A stretch of 64,000 nucleotides of DNA. Origin: Slackia sp. (GTDB lineage Bacteria > Actinomycetota > Coriobacteriia > Anaerosomatales > Anaerosomataceae). The translations under genes and the position numbers were made by a program. The stretch is from the NCBI GenBank assembly GCA_020725885.1, contig DYEA01000002.1:1-64000 (forward strand). The letters run 5' to 3'. The notes under the pieces were generated by a model that saw only the letters and a program-made list of their open reading frames with translations, made no database searches and had not been told where the DNA came from. Each line of letters starts with the position of its first letter. Within the stretch, counting starts at the first letter, position 1. Below, in pieces: positions 18,387 through 27,481 of this stretch.

Positions 18387-19644
18387 GGCTCGCCTCCTCC
18401 GGCTCTGCTGCGGGCTCGATCGACACTCGCCGGACGCGGTTCCGGTCGACCGCCGTCACAGTCAGGCGCAGCCCTTCGAGCTCGATCGACTCTCCTATCT
18501 GCGGTATGTGCCCGGCGAGCTCCACGAACAACCCGCCCACCGAGTCCGCCTGCGGCTCGATGCCGGTTCCGAACATCTCGTTCAGATCGTCCACGGGCAG
18601 CCGCGCGTCGACGCTGTACCTGCCTTCGCCGAGGTCCACGACCGCGGGCTCGGCCACGTCGTACTCGTCGAAGATCTCGCCGACGATCTCCTCGAGGAGG
18701 TCTTCGATGGTCACCAGCCCCGCCGTCCCACCGTACTCGTCAGCGACGATGGCGATGTGCGTCTTCGTGCGCATCTCCAGCAGCAGCTCCTCGACGGGCT
18801 TCGTCTCCGGAACGAAGTACGGCGGGCGGGCGATCGGACCGACGGTGGCCGGGCACTCGCCCTTCCCGAGGCAGACCAGCAGGTCCTTCGCGTACAGGAC
18901 GCCTCGCACGTCGTCGATCGAGCCGTGATACACAGGCAGGCGTGAGTAACCGGTCCGCTCGATGGTGTCGAGCGCCTCGCCGACGCTCGCGGTGTCTGCG
19001 ACCGCGACCATGTCCGTCCTGGGCACCATCACCTCGCGGACGATCTTCGTCGTGAACTCGCTCACCGCCTCGATGATCGCCTCTTCGGCCTCCTCCTTCG
19101 CGGCCTCGTCGTCTTCCGCGGCCGCGCGGTACTCGTCTTCGCTCACCCACGCGTCGTCCACCCGCTGGCCCGACACCAGACCTGCTGCACGGATCCAGAC
19201 GTACCCGAGAGCGCGTGACACGGGGTAGGCAACCGCGGCCACACCCAGCGCGGCCCGCGCGACGGCCAGGCCCACCCGCTCAGGGCTGTGCACGGCAAGC
19301 GATCTCGGCAACGCCTCGGCCAGCGAGTACGTCGCCGCGACCGCCGCAGCGACTGCGACGCCAGCGCCTGCGGCGCCTCCCCACGGCGCAACGGCAGCCA
19401 CGGCCGCGGCCGCCGCCAGCGCGTACGAGACGCCGCGCACGAGCGAGCCGGCGGCCTCCAGGCGCCCTGGCCGCTCAGCGAGCGCGTCAAGCTCGCGGCC
19501 ACCGCGACGTCCGGATTCAGCGAGCCGGCGCACCCTCCCGCGCGCCAAGAGCTCCACGCTCGCCTCGGCGGCGGCTGTCACCGACGCGCACGCAAGAACC
19601 GTCACGAGCCCGGCGACCAACGCTAAACCACCAGCTACGCCCAT
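18379..19644 (-). CDS. CNNM/CorC-family membrane protein with CBS domains
   Basis: This belongs to the HlyC/CorC (UPF0053) family, linked to Mg2+ or other cation efflux. The 421 residues have three to four hydrophobic segments in the first 175 residues. A cytoplasmic CBS pair starts near REVMVPRTDMVAV (about 205-330), and a C-terminal CorC_HlyC domain follows (about 345-420). The ATG at 19644 has GGAGG 11 bases upstream. It lies between dgkA-PAP2 and cdd, a place often taken by this family in the ybeY-dgkA-cdd-era block. Confidence 0.9.
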   Translation of the reverse strand: MGVAGGLALVAGLVTVLACASVTAAAEASVELLARGRVRRLAESGRRGGRELDALAERPGRLEAAGSLVRGVSYALAAAAAVAAVAPWGGAAGAGVAVAAAVAATYSLAEALPRSLAVHSPERVGLAVARAALGVAAVAYPVSRALGYVWIRAAGLVSGQRVDDAWVSEDEYRAAAEDDEAAKEEAEEAIIEAVSEFTTKIVREVMVPRTDMVAVADTASVGEALDTIERTGYSRLPVYHGSIDDVRGVLYAKDLLVCLGKGECPATVGPIARPPYFVPETKPVEELLLEMRTKTHIAIVADEYGGTAGLVTIEDLLEEIVGEIFDEYDVAEPAVVDLGEGRYSVDARLPVDDLNEMFGTGIEPQADSVGGLFVELAGHIPQIGESIELEGLRLTVTAVDRNRVRRVSIEPAAEPEEASHE

Positions 19645-19669
19645 CAGGCGCCGCCACCTCCTCGGGGTA

Positions 19670-20383
19670 CTAGGACCACAATAGCGCAAAGACTGCGGCG
19701 GTCACGACGACGCCGACGATGCCGCCCCAGACGGCCTGCCACACGGTGTGAGCTTCCGACTCCACCCGGCTCTGCGCTACCAGGCCGGCGACGAACAGCC
19801 CGATCACCCACGCAGCGCCGCTTCCCGTGATGAACGCGACGGCAGTCGCGGCCCCAGACGCCAGGGCGACGTGCCCGGACGGCCAGCCGCCCCGCATCCA
19901 CGTGCCCTCTTGGCCGCTGACCGCCTTGAGCACGAGGACGATGAAGGCCGTAAGACCCAACGCGACCACGGTCACGTGCGAGGGCGCCTCGCGGACGCGC
20001 ACGATGAGGGTATGCGCGGTATCCGTGAGCCGGCCGAAGAACACGACGTATCCGACCACCATCGCGACGACGGCGGTCACGAAAACAGCAGCCGCGGCCA
20101 CGTCCTTCGCCACCTTCGCGACCGGGTCGTAGCCGTCGGTCGCCACGTCGACCGTCGCCTCCACGGCGGTGTTGACCAGCTCCGCGGCGATCACGAGCCC
20201 GACCGTCAGCAGCACGGCCAGGAACTCCGCGCGCCCGACCCGGAAGAACAGCGACGCAGCGAGCACCGCGGCGCCGGTGGCGACGTGGATGCGCATGTTG
20301 CGCTGCGTCCGGATGGCGTAGACCAGCCCGTCGATCGCGTGGTTGAACGACCAGATGATCGAGCGCGACCGCATCGGCTTCAC
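19670..20383 (-). CDS. DgkA-type lipid kinase fused to a PAP2-like phosphatase domain
   Basis: The protein has 237 residues. Residues 1-120 form a diacylglycerol/undecaprenol kinase domain (FNHAIDGL, AAELVNTAVEATVD, KVAKD). Residues 125-237 form a PAP2-like domain with WPSGH and SR-x5-H (SRVESEAH). The usual PAP2 motif 1 (K-x6-RP) is not evident, and the Asp after the last His is Gln. About seven membrane segments are predicted. In Gram-positives the kinase phosphorylates undecaprenol for wall synthesis. The phosphatase half may act on lipid phosphates or be inactive. The GTG start overlaps the ybeY stop by four bases. Confidence 0.88.
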   Translation of the reverse strand: MKPMRSRSIIWSFNHAIDGLVYAIRTQRNMRIHVATGAAVLAASLFFRVGRAEFLAVLLTVGLVIAAELVNTAVEATVDVATDGYDPVAKVAKDVAAAAVFVTAVVAMVVGYVVFFGRLTDTAHTLIVRVREAPSHVTVVALGLTAFIVLVLKAVSGQEGTWMRGGWPSGHVALASGAATAVAFITGSGAAWVIGLFVAGLVAQSRVESEAHTVWQAVWGGIVGVVVTAAVFALLWS

Positions 20384-20826
20384 GGCTCAGGCGCGTACGC
20401 GTCCAGGACCACCCGCTCGCGCTCCTGCATGACTGCAGCGTCGTCGTCGGTCTCGTGGTCGTAGCCGAACAGGTGCAGGATCCCGTGGACCAGCAGCAGG
20501 TTGAGCTCGGCCTCGACTGTGACGCCCGCTTCGGCAGCCTGCCGCTCTGCGACGTCCGGAGCGATGATCACGTCGCCGAGCACGATGGGCTCGCCTTCTG
20601 TGGCGAGGCACGGGTCGTCGCACCCGAACGACAGCACGTCAGTCGGCCCGGCGATGCCCCGGTACTGCTCGTTCAGCCTCGCCATCTCGTCTTCGCCGAC
20701 GAGCGCGATCGACAGCTCCGCCTCCTCCGGGGCGCTCTCCATCGCCAGCACGTGCAGGGCCAAGCTCTCGAACGCCTCCAGCGCCAGCGGCTCAGGGTCG
20801 CGATGGCTCGTCACGCGTACCAGCAT
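20380..20826 (-). CDS. ybeY: Endoribonuclease YbeY (16S rRNA maturation)
   Basis: YbeY is a metal-dependent single-strand RNase needed for 16S rRNA 3' maturation and 70S quality control. The 148 residues carry the zinc motif HGILHLFGYDHE, and the upstream LNEQYRG...TDVLSF segment is typical. The start lies 35 bases inside the 3' end of the pgpH-like gene, an unusually long overlap for this window. Confidence 0.95.
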   Translation of the reverse strand: MLVRVTSHRDPEPLALEAFESLALHVLAMESAPEEAELSIALVGEDEMARLNEQYRGIAGPTDVLSFGCDDPCLATEGEPIVLGDVIIAPDVAERQAAEAGVTVEAELNLLLVHGILHLFGYDHETDDDAAVMQERERVVLDAYAPEP

Positions 20827-22240
20827 GAGGACCCCTCTCGTGCACGAAAGACGGATACTCCACGCGAGGATGGTACAACCCGCTGAGCATGCGGGTGTAG
20901 ACCTCCACGATGCGCTGCATGTCCGCGAAGGTGAGGTCTGCGTGGTCCAACTGGTGGTCGGCGACCTTGCCGTCGACCACCCTGCGGACGCACTCCTCGA
21001 TCCGCGGCGGCGTCGGTTTCGTCATCGCCCGCACGGCTGCCTCGGCGGCGTCAGCCAGCATCACGATCGCAGCCTCGCGCGTCTTCGGCAGCTCTCCGCT
21101 GTACCGGAAGTCCGCTTCGACCACCGGCTCACCGTTCGCGGCGGCCTTGCTGTAGAAGTACGAGACCACCGAGGTCCCGTGATGCTGGCGGATGATGTCC
21201 ACGACCTCCGGCGGCAGCCGATGCTGCTCAGCCAGCTCGACTCCCTCGCGGACGTGGGCGGTGATGATGAGCGCAGACAGCGTCGGAGACGCGTTCGCGT
21301 GCGGGCTTTCGCACCCGGCCTGGTTCTCCACGAAGAACGCCGGCCGAGCAAGCTTGCCTACGTCGTGGTAGTACGCGCCTACCCGCGCAAGGAGCGGGTC
21401 CGCCCCGATGGCCTGCGCTGCCGCTTCAGCCAGGTTGCCGGTGAGGATCGCGTGCGTGTACGTCCCCGGCGCTTCGAGCATCAGCCGTCGCAGCAGCGGA
21501 GCGCTGGGATTGGCCAGCTCCAGAAGGCGCACGTCCGAGGTGACCCCGAGCAACGCCTCGAACACCGCGAGCAGGCCGAGGGCCGCCACGACCGCGACCA
21601 CGCCGCCGACGAGGCCGAAGACCGCCTCGACAGCCACCGCTTGCGCTGTACCTCCGTTGAGCGCCGCGGACCCTGCGGCCGTTCCAGCCATGACCGCGAC
21701 GACCGTCCCGGCCCCTGTCACGAGCTGAGAACGCTCCTTGAGCGACGCCATCGACGCGATCGCGGCGACGTTCGCGACGAGCGCCCCGAGCACCGCAGGG
21801 CCTGAGAGCACGCCTTGCAGCACGCCTGCTCCGACTGACACGGCCGCGAGGAGCATCGCTGCATGCGGCCCGACGAGCATCGTGGCCACCATGGCCGCGA
21901 CCGGAAGCGGCAGCACGAACGGCGACGCCTCGGGGGCGAGCAATGCGTGGATCCACGTGACGTACACGCTTCCAGCCGCAAGCAGGCCGGCGACGAGCCC
22001 GTCCCGGGACCGCGCCGCCGTCTTTGCCCGCATCAGCCGCAGATAGGCGTCGCCGACGACGACGCAGACGGCAACCAGGCCCACGACGGCCGCGGCCTGC
22101 TGCCAAGGGCGCCCCCAGGCCACGGCCGGGGCCACGACGCCGATAAGCGCTATCCGCCTCACGAGCGACCGGATGCGCGGCATCGCAAGAGGGCCGCGGC
22201 GTGGCCACAACCCAGCCAGCCTCTCGACGACGCTATCCAT
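20792..22240 (-). CDS. PgpH-like HD phosphodiesterase, short form (probable c-di-AMP hydrolase)
   Basis: The 482 residues start with about seven membrane segments (25-230) and then have a cytoplasmic HD domain with THAILTGNLAEAA, HD at 292-293 (YYHDVGK) and a RQHHGTS motif. This matches the membrane-plus-HD part of the 7TMR-HD family (PgpH/YqfF), which degrades c-di-AMP. Family members usually exceed 650 residues and carry an extracellular 7TMR-HDED domain before the membrane bundle. Here that domain is absent. Its place between phoH and ybeY is the canonical one. c-di-AMP activity is inferred from family and synteny. Confidence 0.88.
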   Translation of the reverse strand: MDSVVERLAGLWPRRGPLAMPRIRSLVRRIALIGVVAPAVAWGRPWQQAAAVVGLVAVCVVVGDAYLRLMRAKTAARSRDGLVAGLLAAGSVYVTWIHALLAPEASPFVLPLPVAAMVATMLVGPHAAMLLAAVSVGAGVLQGVLSGPAVLGALVANVAAIASMASLKERSQLVTGAGTVVAVMAGTAAGSAALNGGTAQAVAVEAVFGLVGGVVAVVAALGLLAVFEALLGVTSDVRLLELANPSAPLLRRLMLEAPGTYTHAILTGNLAEAAAQAIGADPLLARVGAYYHDVGKLARPAFFVENQAGCESPHANASPTLSALIITAHVREGVELAEQHRLPPEVVDIIRQHHGTSVVSYFYSKAAANGEPVVEADFRYSGELPKTREAAIVMLADAAEAAVRAMTKPTPPRIEECVRRVVDGKVADHQLDHADLTFADMQRIVEVYTRMLSGLYHPRVEYPSFVHERGPHAGTRDEPSRP

Positions 22241-23210
22241 CCTGCGACCGCTCGCCCGCCTTCGCGGATTCGTACTCGCTGTAGGCGTTCACGATGCGCT
22301 GCACGAGCCGGTGCCTCACGACGTCGCGCGAATCCAGCTCGACGAACGCGACGTCTTCGACTCCCGTCAGGATCTCGCGCACCTGCTTGAGGCCGGAAAG
22401 CGCGCCGATCAGGTCGGTCTGCGTGACGTCGCCCGTCACGACGATCTTGCTGCCGAAGCCCAGGCGCGTGAGGAACATCTTCATCTGCTCGGGCGTGGTG
22501 TTCTGCGCTTCGTCCAAGATGACGAAACTGTCATTGAGCGTACGGCCGCGCATGAACGCGAGGGGCGCGACCTCGATGACGCCGCGCTCGGTGAGCATGG
22601 TTGACTGCTCGATGTCCATCATGTCGAACAGAGCGTCGTACAGCGGACGCAGGTACGGGTCGACCTTCTCGTACAGCGTGCCGGGCAAGAACCCGAGCTT
22701 CTCGCCCGCTTCGACCGCTGGCCGCGTCAGGATGATCCTGCCGACCGCCTTCTTGCGGAGGGCGTCGACCGCCATCGCCATCGCGAGGTACGTCTTGCCG
22801 GTGCCCGCGGGGCCGATGCCGAACGTGACGGTGTGCGTGCGGATGGCGTCCACGTACCGCTTCTGACCTGCGGTCTTGGGCCGGATGGTCTTTCCGCGGT
22901 GCGTGAGCAGCACGTCCGAGAACACGCTCGTCGGGCTGCACTCGCCGCGCTTGAGCATGTCGATCACGCGGTCGAGGCTGTCGGGCGTGAGCTGCTCGCC
23001 CTTCTGGACGAGCTGCACCAATTCGCCGAACAGCGCGCTGACGGCCTGGGCCTCAGCGATCTCCCCGGTGATGGTCACTTCGTTGCCGCGGACCGAGATG
23101 TCGGACTCGAACTGGTCCTCGATGAGCCGCAGCAACAGGTCGCCTTCCCCCAGGAGGTCGACCATCGGGATCTCGGGCGGCACGACCAGGCGGACCTGGC
23201 TCCGTTCCAC
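22233..23210 (-). CDS. phoH: PhoH-like ATPase
   Basis: This cytoplasmic P-loop ATPase is related to the helicase/RNase-linked PhoH family. The 325 residues have Walker A GPAGTGKTYLAMA, Walker B FVILDEAQNTT and a sensor GDVTQTDL. An N-terminal KH-like segment precedes the ATPase. The GTG at 23210 gives the normal length, with a weak GGCGAG site; longer in-frame reading has no support. It heads the phoH-pgpH-ybeY-dgkA-corC-cdd-era block. Confidence 0.92.
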   Translation of the reverse strand: MERSQVRLVVPPEIPMVDLLGEGDLLLRLIEDQFESDISVRGNEVTITGEIAEAQAVSALFGELVQLVQKGEQLTPDSLDRVIDMLKRGECSPTSVFSDVLLTHRGKTIRPKTAGQKRYVDAIRTHTVTFGIGPAGTGKTYLAMAMAVDALRKKAVGRIILTRPAVEAGEKLGFLPGTLYEKVDPYLRPLYDALFDMMDIEQSTMLTERGVIEVAPLAFMRGRTLNDSFVILDEAQNTTPEQMKMFLTRLGFGSKIVVTGDVTQTDLIGALSGLKQVREILTGVEDVAFVELDSRDVVRHRLVQRIVNAYSEYESAKAGERSQDG

Positions 23211-23256
23211 GCTCTCACTCGCCTTTCTCACTGCGCTGTCATCATGGTAGCACGCT

Positions 23257-24528
23257 TCACGCGAACCGGGGCGCTTCGATGGGCGCGCCGACGAGCGTGT
23301 CTCCGTCCACGCCGACGATCCGCGCACGCACGAGGTCGCCGACCGATGCCTCCACGCCCGCGACCCGGACTCGCGCACCGTTCCGCGCAGTCCCGTGCAG
23401 CGCCTCGCCGCTGACCGACTCGACGAGCACCTCGGCATCGCGACCTGCCTGCTCCTCCAGGAAGCGCTGCCGGCTGGCGCCGCCTATCGCCCGCATGCGG
23501 GCGGCCCGCTCTGCGGCGATGCCGGGCGACACCTGCCCTACGAGTCCCGCAGCGGCCGTCCCAGGCCGGCGCGAGTAGCGGAAGACGTGCAGCTTCGCGA
23601 ACGCGAGTCGCTCGACGAACTCCTCTGACTGGCGAGCGTCGTCGTCTGACTCTCCCGGGAAGCCGCAGATGACGTCCGTCGTCACGGCGAGGCCAGGCAT
23701 GGCCTCCCGCGCCGCCTCGATCGCTCGTTCGTACTCTTTCGCGCTGTACCGGCGCCCCATCGCTTCCAAGGTGCGGTCGCATCCTGACTGCAACGGGACG
23801 TGCAGGTGCTCGACGAACGCTGGCGTCGCGGAGACGACCCGGATGAAGCGCTCCGTGAGGTCGGGCGGCTCGATGCTCGTCAGCCTGACCCGCGGCACGC
23901 CGGTGTCTGCGACCCGCGCGATGAGCCCCGCCAGGTCGACGCCTCCGTCGTCGTAGCGCCCGACGTTGATGCCGGTGAGGACCACCTCTTTCACGCCGGC
24001 GGCAGCGAGCGAGCGGACATCCCGCAGGACGCGCTCCACCGGCACCGACCGGGGCGCTCCGCGCGTGAACGGGACGATGCAGTACGCGCAGCGGTTGTCG
24101 CAGCCGTCCTGGATCTTCACCAGCGCCCGGGTCCGGAAGCCCTCGCCATACCTCGGCGCCACGACGCCAAACACGTCTTCGAGACCTGCGGCTGCTCGCA
24201 CCGTCGCCGCTAGCGCTGACTTGTCGCGTTCGACGACGACGCGATCCGACAGCGCCGCGAGCGCTTCGACGTCTGAGTCGGTCAGGCAGCCGGTGACGAC
24301 GACCGTCGGCCGGTTCGCTAGCGCAAGAGCGTGCCGGACCGCCTTGCGGCTCTTGTGCGAGGCCTCCATCGTGACGGCGCACGCGGTCACGACCACCACG
24401 TCGGCGTCCGGCTGATCTGCCAAAGCGCCGCCGCACGGAAGCAGCTCCGCAGCCACCTGCTCGGCTTCGACTCGGTTCACTTTGCACCCGAGCGTGACGA
24501 ATGCAACCCGGGAGCCAGGCTCACGCAC
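23257..24528 (-). CDS. mtaB: tRNA t6A37 methylthiotransferase MtaB
   Basis: MtaB is a radical-SAM enzyme that adds a methylthio group to t6A37 in ANN-decoding tRNAs. The 423 residues have the N-terminal UPF0004 domain with three cluster cysteines (LGCKVN, TACAVT, TGCLTD). The radical-SAM CDNRCAYC motif follows, then a C-terminal TRAM domain. GTG at 24528 is chosen because GGAGG lies 8 bases before it; it overlaps the end of rsmE by 8 bases. Confidence 0.94.
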   Translation of the reverse strand: MREPGSRVAFVTLGCKVNRVEAEQVAAELLPCGGALADQPDADVVVVTACAVTMEASHKSRKAVRHALALANRPTVVVTGCLTDSDVEALAALSDRVVVERDKSALAATVRAAAGLEDVFGVVAPRYGEGFRTRALVKIQDGCDNRCAYCIVPFTRGAPRSVPVERVLRDVRSLAAAGVKEVVLTGINVGRYDDGGVDLAGLIARVADTGVPRVRLTSIEPPDLTERFIRVVSATPAFVEHLHVPLQSGCDRTLEAMGRRYSAKEYERAIEAAREAMPGLAVTTDVICGFPGESDDDARQSEEFVERLAFAKLHVFRYSRRPGTAAAGLVGQVSPGIAAERAARMRAIGGASRQRFLEEQAGRDAEVLVESVSGEALHGTARNGARVRVAGVEASVGDLVRARIVGVDGDTLVGAPIEAPRFA

Positions 24529-25288
24529 CGCCAAGACCTCCTCGCGCGGACATCGCGAGCGCGACCGCCACCACGCCTGCCGTCTCGGTCCGGAGGATCG
24601 TGGGTCCGAGCCACACCGTCTTCGCGCCGGCGTCCACGAGCGACGCCACCTCGTCGGACGAGAAGCCGCCCTCCGGGCCGACGACGACGGCGACCGCATC
24701 GTCTCCGCCAAGCCCGGCATCCTCGATAGCGCGCCGCACGCTCGGCGCTCCCTCGGCGTCTTCCCACGCGACCAGCACCAACGCCACGGCGCCGAGCTCT
24801 GACGCCAGCGCTGCCACGTCGGCCACCGGAGCGACCTCGGGCACCTGCGTACGCTGGGACTGCTTGGCTGCTTCGGCGGCCACCCGCTGCCACCGTGCGC
24901 GCTTCGCATCGGCTTTGGCCGCGTCCAGACGCACAACCGAGCGCGACGACGCCAGCGGCACGATGCGTTCCACGCCAAGCTCCGTCGCCTGCCGGATGAC
25001 GGCGTCCATCTTCTCGCCCTTCGCCAGCCCCTGGACGAGCCAGACGCGGGGGACCGGAGCCGCCTCGACGGCCCCGACGGCTTCGCCTTCGACGACGCCC
25101 CCGTCCGTCTTCGTGATGCGCACTTCCAGCGCAGAGCCGTTCGGGTCCACGCACACGATCCGGTCGCCCGGCGCGAGCCTCAGCACGTCCAGTGCGTGGT
25201 GGACGTCGGCCTCGCTCAACGACAGGCGGCCCGATCCGCCAGCCGCGTACTCCCGAACGAAGAAGCGGTGCAGTGCCATCGCGTTCAC
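24521..25288 (-). CDS. rsmE: 16S rRNA m3U1498 methyltransferase RsmE
   Basis: This SPOUT-class methyltransferase modifies U1498 of 16S rRNA. The 255 residues begin with a PUA-like domain (LHRFFVREY) and end with the knot motifs VVVGPEGGFSSDE and LGPTILRTETA, which form the SAM site. GTG at 25288 overlaps the dnaJ stop by four bases. An ATG three codons in (25279) is equally plausible; neither has a clear ribosome site. Confidence 0.95.
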   Translation of the reverse strand: MNAMALHRFFVREYAAGGSGRLSLSEADVHHALDVLRLAPGDRIVCVDPNGSALEVRITKTDGGVVEGEAVGAVEAAPVPRVWLVQGLAKGEKMDAVIRQATELGVERIVPLASSRSVVRLDAAKADAKRARWQRVAAEAAKQSQRTQVPEVAPVADVAALASELGAVALVLVAWEDAEGAPSVRRAIEDAGLGGDDAVAVVVGPEGGFSSDEVASLVDAGAKTVWLGPTILRTETAGVVAVALAMSARGGLGGA

Positions 25289-26400
25289 GCACCGAGCCAG
25301 TCTTTGATCCGCTCCAACGGGGTCCGTGCGCCACGACCGGTCCCCAGAGACTCGCCGAGCTCCCGCAGCAGCTCTCGCTGACGCTTGTCCAGCTTCCGTG
25401 GGACCTCGACGCGCAGGTGCACGTACAGGTCGCCCACTCCTCCGCGAAGACCGGGCATCCCGCGTCCTTTGACGCGCACGACGTCTCCTGACTGCGTGCC
25501 CGCCGGCACGTCGACTTGGACATCCTCTGCGAGGCCGGGAACCGCGATCGTCGCGCCGAGGGCCGCCTGGGCGATGTTCACGACAGCCATGACGTGGAGG
25601 TCGTCGCCCTCGCGATGGAGGTACTCGTGCTCGGCCACGCGGACGCGCACCAGCAGGTCGCCGGCAGCGGCGCCACGCAGGCCCGCCTCACCCATGCCAG
25701 GCACGCGCACGGTCTGGCCGTCCGCGATGCCAGCCGGGATCGACACGCGCACGTGCTCCCGCGCCTGGACCCGCCCGGAGCCGCCGCACGCGCCGCAGGG
25801 CGGATCCGCGACCCGGCCGCTCGCTCCGCACGTCTCGCACGACGTGAGCGACTGCATCACGCCGAGTATCGTCCTCCGGACCGTGCGCCGTTGGCCAGTG
25901 CCGCCGCACTCGGGACAGCTCTTCACCTGGCCGCCTGGCGCCACGCCGGTCGCGCCGCACGTCCCGCACGGCGCCATCCGCGTCACCGGCACTTCGCGCT
26001 CGACGCCCGTCGCCGCTTCTTCCAGCGTCACCGTCACTTGGACGCTCATGTCGCGCCCCTGCGTGCGGACCTGGCGAGCGCCGACGCCAGCCGCTACGCC
26101 GCCGAAGAACGTCTCGAAGATGTCGTCGATGCCGAAGAAGTCGCCGAATCCCGCGTAGTCCGCGCCGAAACCGCCGGCTCGCGGCTCGGGCGTGCCGTAG
26201 CGGTCGTAGTTCGCCCGCTTCTGCTCGTCAGACAGCACCTCGTAGGCCTCGTTGATGAGCTTGAACCGCTCCTCGGCGTCCGGGTCGTCCGCGACGTCCG
26301 GATGCGTCTCGCGGGCCTTGCGCCGGAAGGCGCGCTTGATCTCGTCCTGCGTCGCATCGCGGCTGACGCCGAGAACGGCGTAATAGTCCACAGAAGCCAT
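25285..26400 (-). CDS. dnaJ: Chaperone DnaJ
   Basis: DnaJ is the co-chaperone that delivers substrates to DnaK and stimulates its ATPase. The 371 residues have an N-terminal J domain with HPD (THPDVADD), a G/F linker (FGADYAGFGDFFG), four zinc-finger repeats CxxCxGxG (CGTCGATG, CPECGGTG, CETCGASG, CGACGGSG) and C-terminal substrate-binding beta domains. It lies 12 bases after hrcA, so it should be under CIRCE/HrcA control. dnaK and grpE are not in the window. Confidence 0.97.
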   Translation of the reverse strand: MASVDYYAVLGVSRDATQDEIKRAFRRKARETHPDVADDPDAEERFKLINEAYEVLSDEQKRANYDRYGTPEPRAGGFGADYAGFGDFFGIDDIFETFFGGVAAGVGARQVRTQGRDMSVQVTVTLEEAATGVEREVPVTRMAPCGTCGATGVAPGGQVKSCPECGGTGQRRTVRRTILGVMQSLTSCETCGASGRVADPPCGACGGSGRVQAREHVRVSIPAGIADGQTVRVPGMGEAGLRGAAAGDLLVRVRVAEHEYLHREGDDLHVMAVVNIAQAALGATIAVPGLAEDVQVDVPAGTQSGDVVRVKGRGMPGLRGGVGDLYVHLRVEVPRKLDKRQRELLRELGESLGTGRGARTPLERIKDWLGA

Positions 26401-26412
26401 GCCTGACCCCGT

Positions 26413-27435
26413 CTAGCCCAAGATCTCGGTGAGCGTGTCCGCGACGGCGCGCACGGCCCCGATCGCGCGTGGATAGTGCATCCGCGTGGGTCCGATGACG
26501 CCCACGACCCCCATCGCCCCGCGTCGTCCGTACGGGCTTGCCACGACGCTGGCCGACCCGAACGCCTCGACGGGATTCTCGTGGCCGATGCGCACCGTCA
26601 CACCGCGCGAGCGCGCGGCGTCCGTGAGGATCTTCAGCATGGTGATGCCGTCTTCCAGGGCCTCTACCACCGGGCGGGCAGCGGCCGGGTCCGCGAACTC
26701 CGGCTGCGACAGCAGCGCAGCCACCCCGCCCGTCACGACGCGGTCCTCGTCTGCTTCGCGCAAGCAGTCGGCGACGGCGTCGAGCACCTGGATAGTCGTC
26801 CGCGCGAAGGCGTCCACGCCAGGGCCAGCGCCATCGCGCACGTCGACGACCTGCTCGCCGATCTTGTCCTCGAGCACGCCAGTCAGGTATCGCTCGACTT
26901 CCATCAAGACGTTCTCCGGAACGTGCTCGGCAAGCTCCAGCATGCGGTCCGCTACCTGCCCGGAATCCGTCACGACGACTACGAGAGCGCGTCGTTCGGC
27001 GAGCGGTACGACCGACACCCGCTTCAACCGGGCCCGTCGCAGCGCCGGCGCAGCGACGACGGCGACATAGTTCGTGAACCGCGACAGCAGCACCGACGTC
27101 TCACGGAGCACCTCGTCGAGCTCGAGCTCGAGCGTCTCGTACACGCGGTGGATGCGCTCGACTTCCTCGGACGACAGCCCGCCGTTGCCGATCCGCTCGC
27201 GCACGTCGTCGACGAACGCACGGTAGCCGCGGTCCGTGGGGATGCGTCCGCTCGAAACGTGCGGCTGGACGACGTGGCCGCTCTCCTCGAGCGCTGCGAG
27301 CTCTGCGCGCACGGTTGCTGGAGAGCAGCCGAGACCGTGGCGCTCGACGAGCGCCTTCGAACCCACGGGCTGCATCGTGTCGACGTATTCCTGGACGAGC
27401 GCGGCCAGAACCGCGCGTCTGCGTTCGCTCAGCAT
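26413..27435 (-). CDS. hrcA: Heat-inducible transcription repressor HrcA
   Basis: HrcA binds CIRCE operators and represses chaperone genes until heat stress titrates GroEL. The 340 residues have an N-terminal winged helix (LSERRRAVLAALVQEYVDT, SPATVRAELAALEE, SSGRIPTDRGYR) and a GAF-like domain. A CIRCE element lies 16 bases upstream of its ATG, so the hrcA-dnaJ transcript is autorepressed. Confidence 0.97.
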   Translation of the reverse strand: MLSERRRAVLAALVQEYVDTMQPVGSKALVERHGLGCSPATVRAELAALEESGHVVQPHVSSGRIPTDRGYRAFVDDVRERIGNGGLSSEEVERIHRVYETLELELDEVLRETSVLLSRFTNYVAVVAAPALRRARLKRVSVVPLAERRALVVVVTDSGQVADRMLELAEHVPENVLMEVERYLTGVLEDKIGEQVVDVRDGAGPGVDAFARTTIQVLDAVADCLREADEDRVVTGGVAALLSQPEFADPAAARPVVEALEDGITMLKILTDAARSRGVTVRIGHENPVEAFGSASVVASPYGRRGAMGVVGVIGPTRMHYPRAIGAVRAVADTLTEILG

Positions 27436-27451
27436 CGCTGCGCTCCTACGG

Positions 27452-27478
27452 CTGGCACTCGAACCTCGCGAGTGCTAG
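27452..27478 (-). promoter_or_regulatory. CIRCE operator of hrcA-dnaJ
   Basis: The minus strand reads CTAGCACTC, nine bases, then GAGTGCCAG. The CIRCE consensus is TTAGCACTC-N9-GAGTGCTAA, so the inner 7 bases match on the first arm and 6 of 7 on the second, with exact spacing. It lies between the promoter and the hrcA start. Confidence 0.92.
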
Positions 27479-27481
27479 AAG

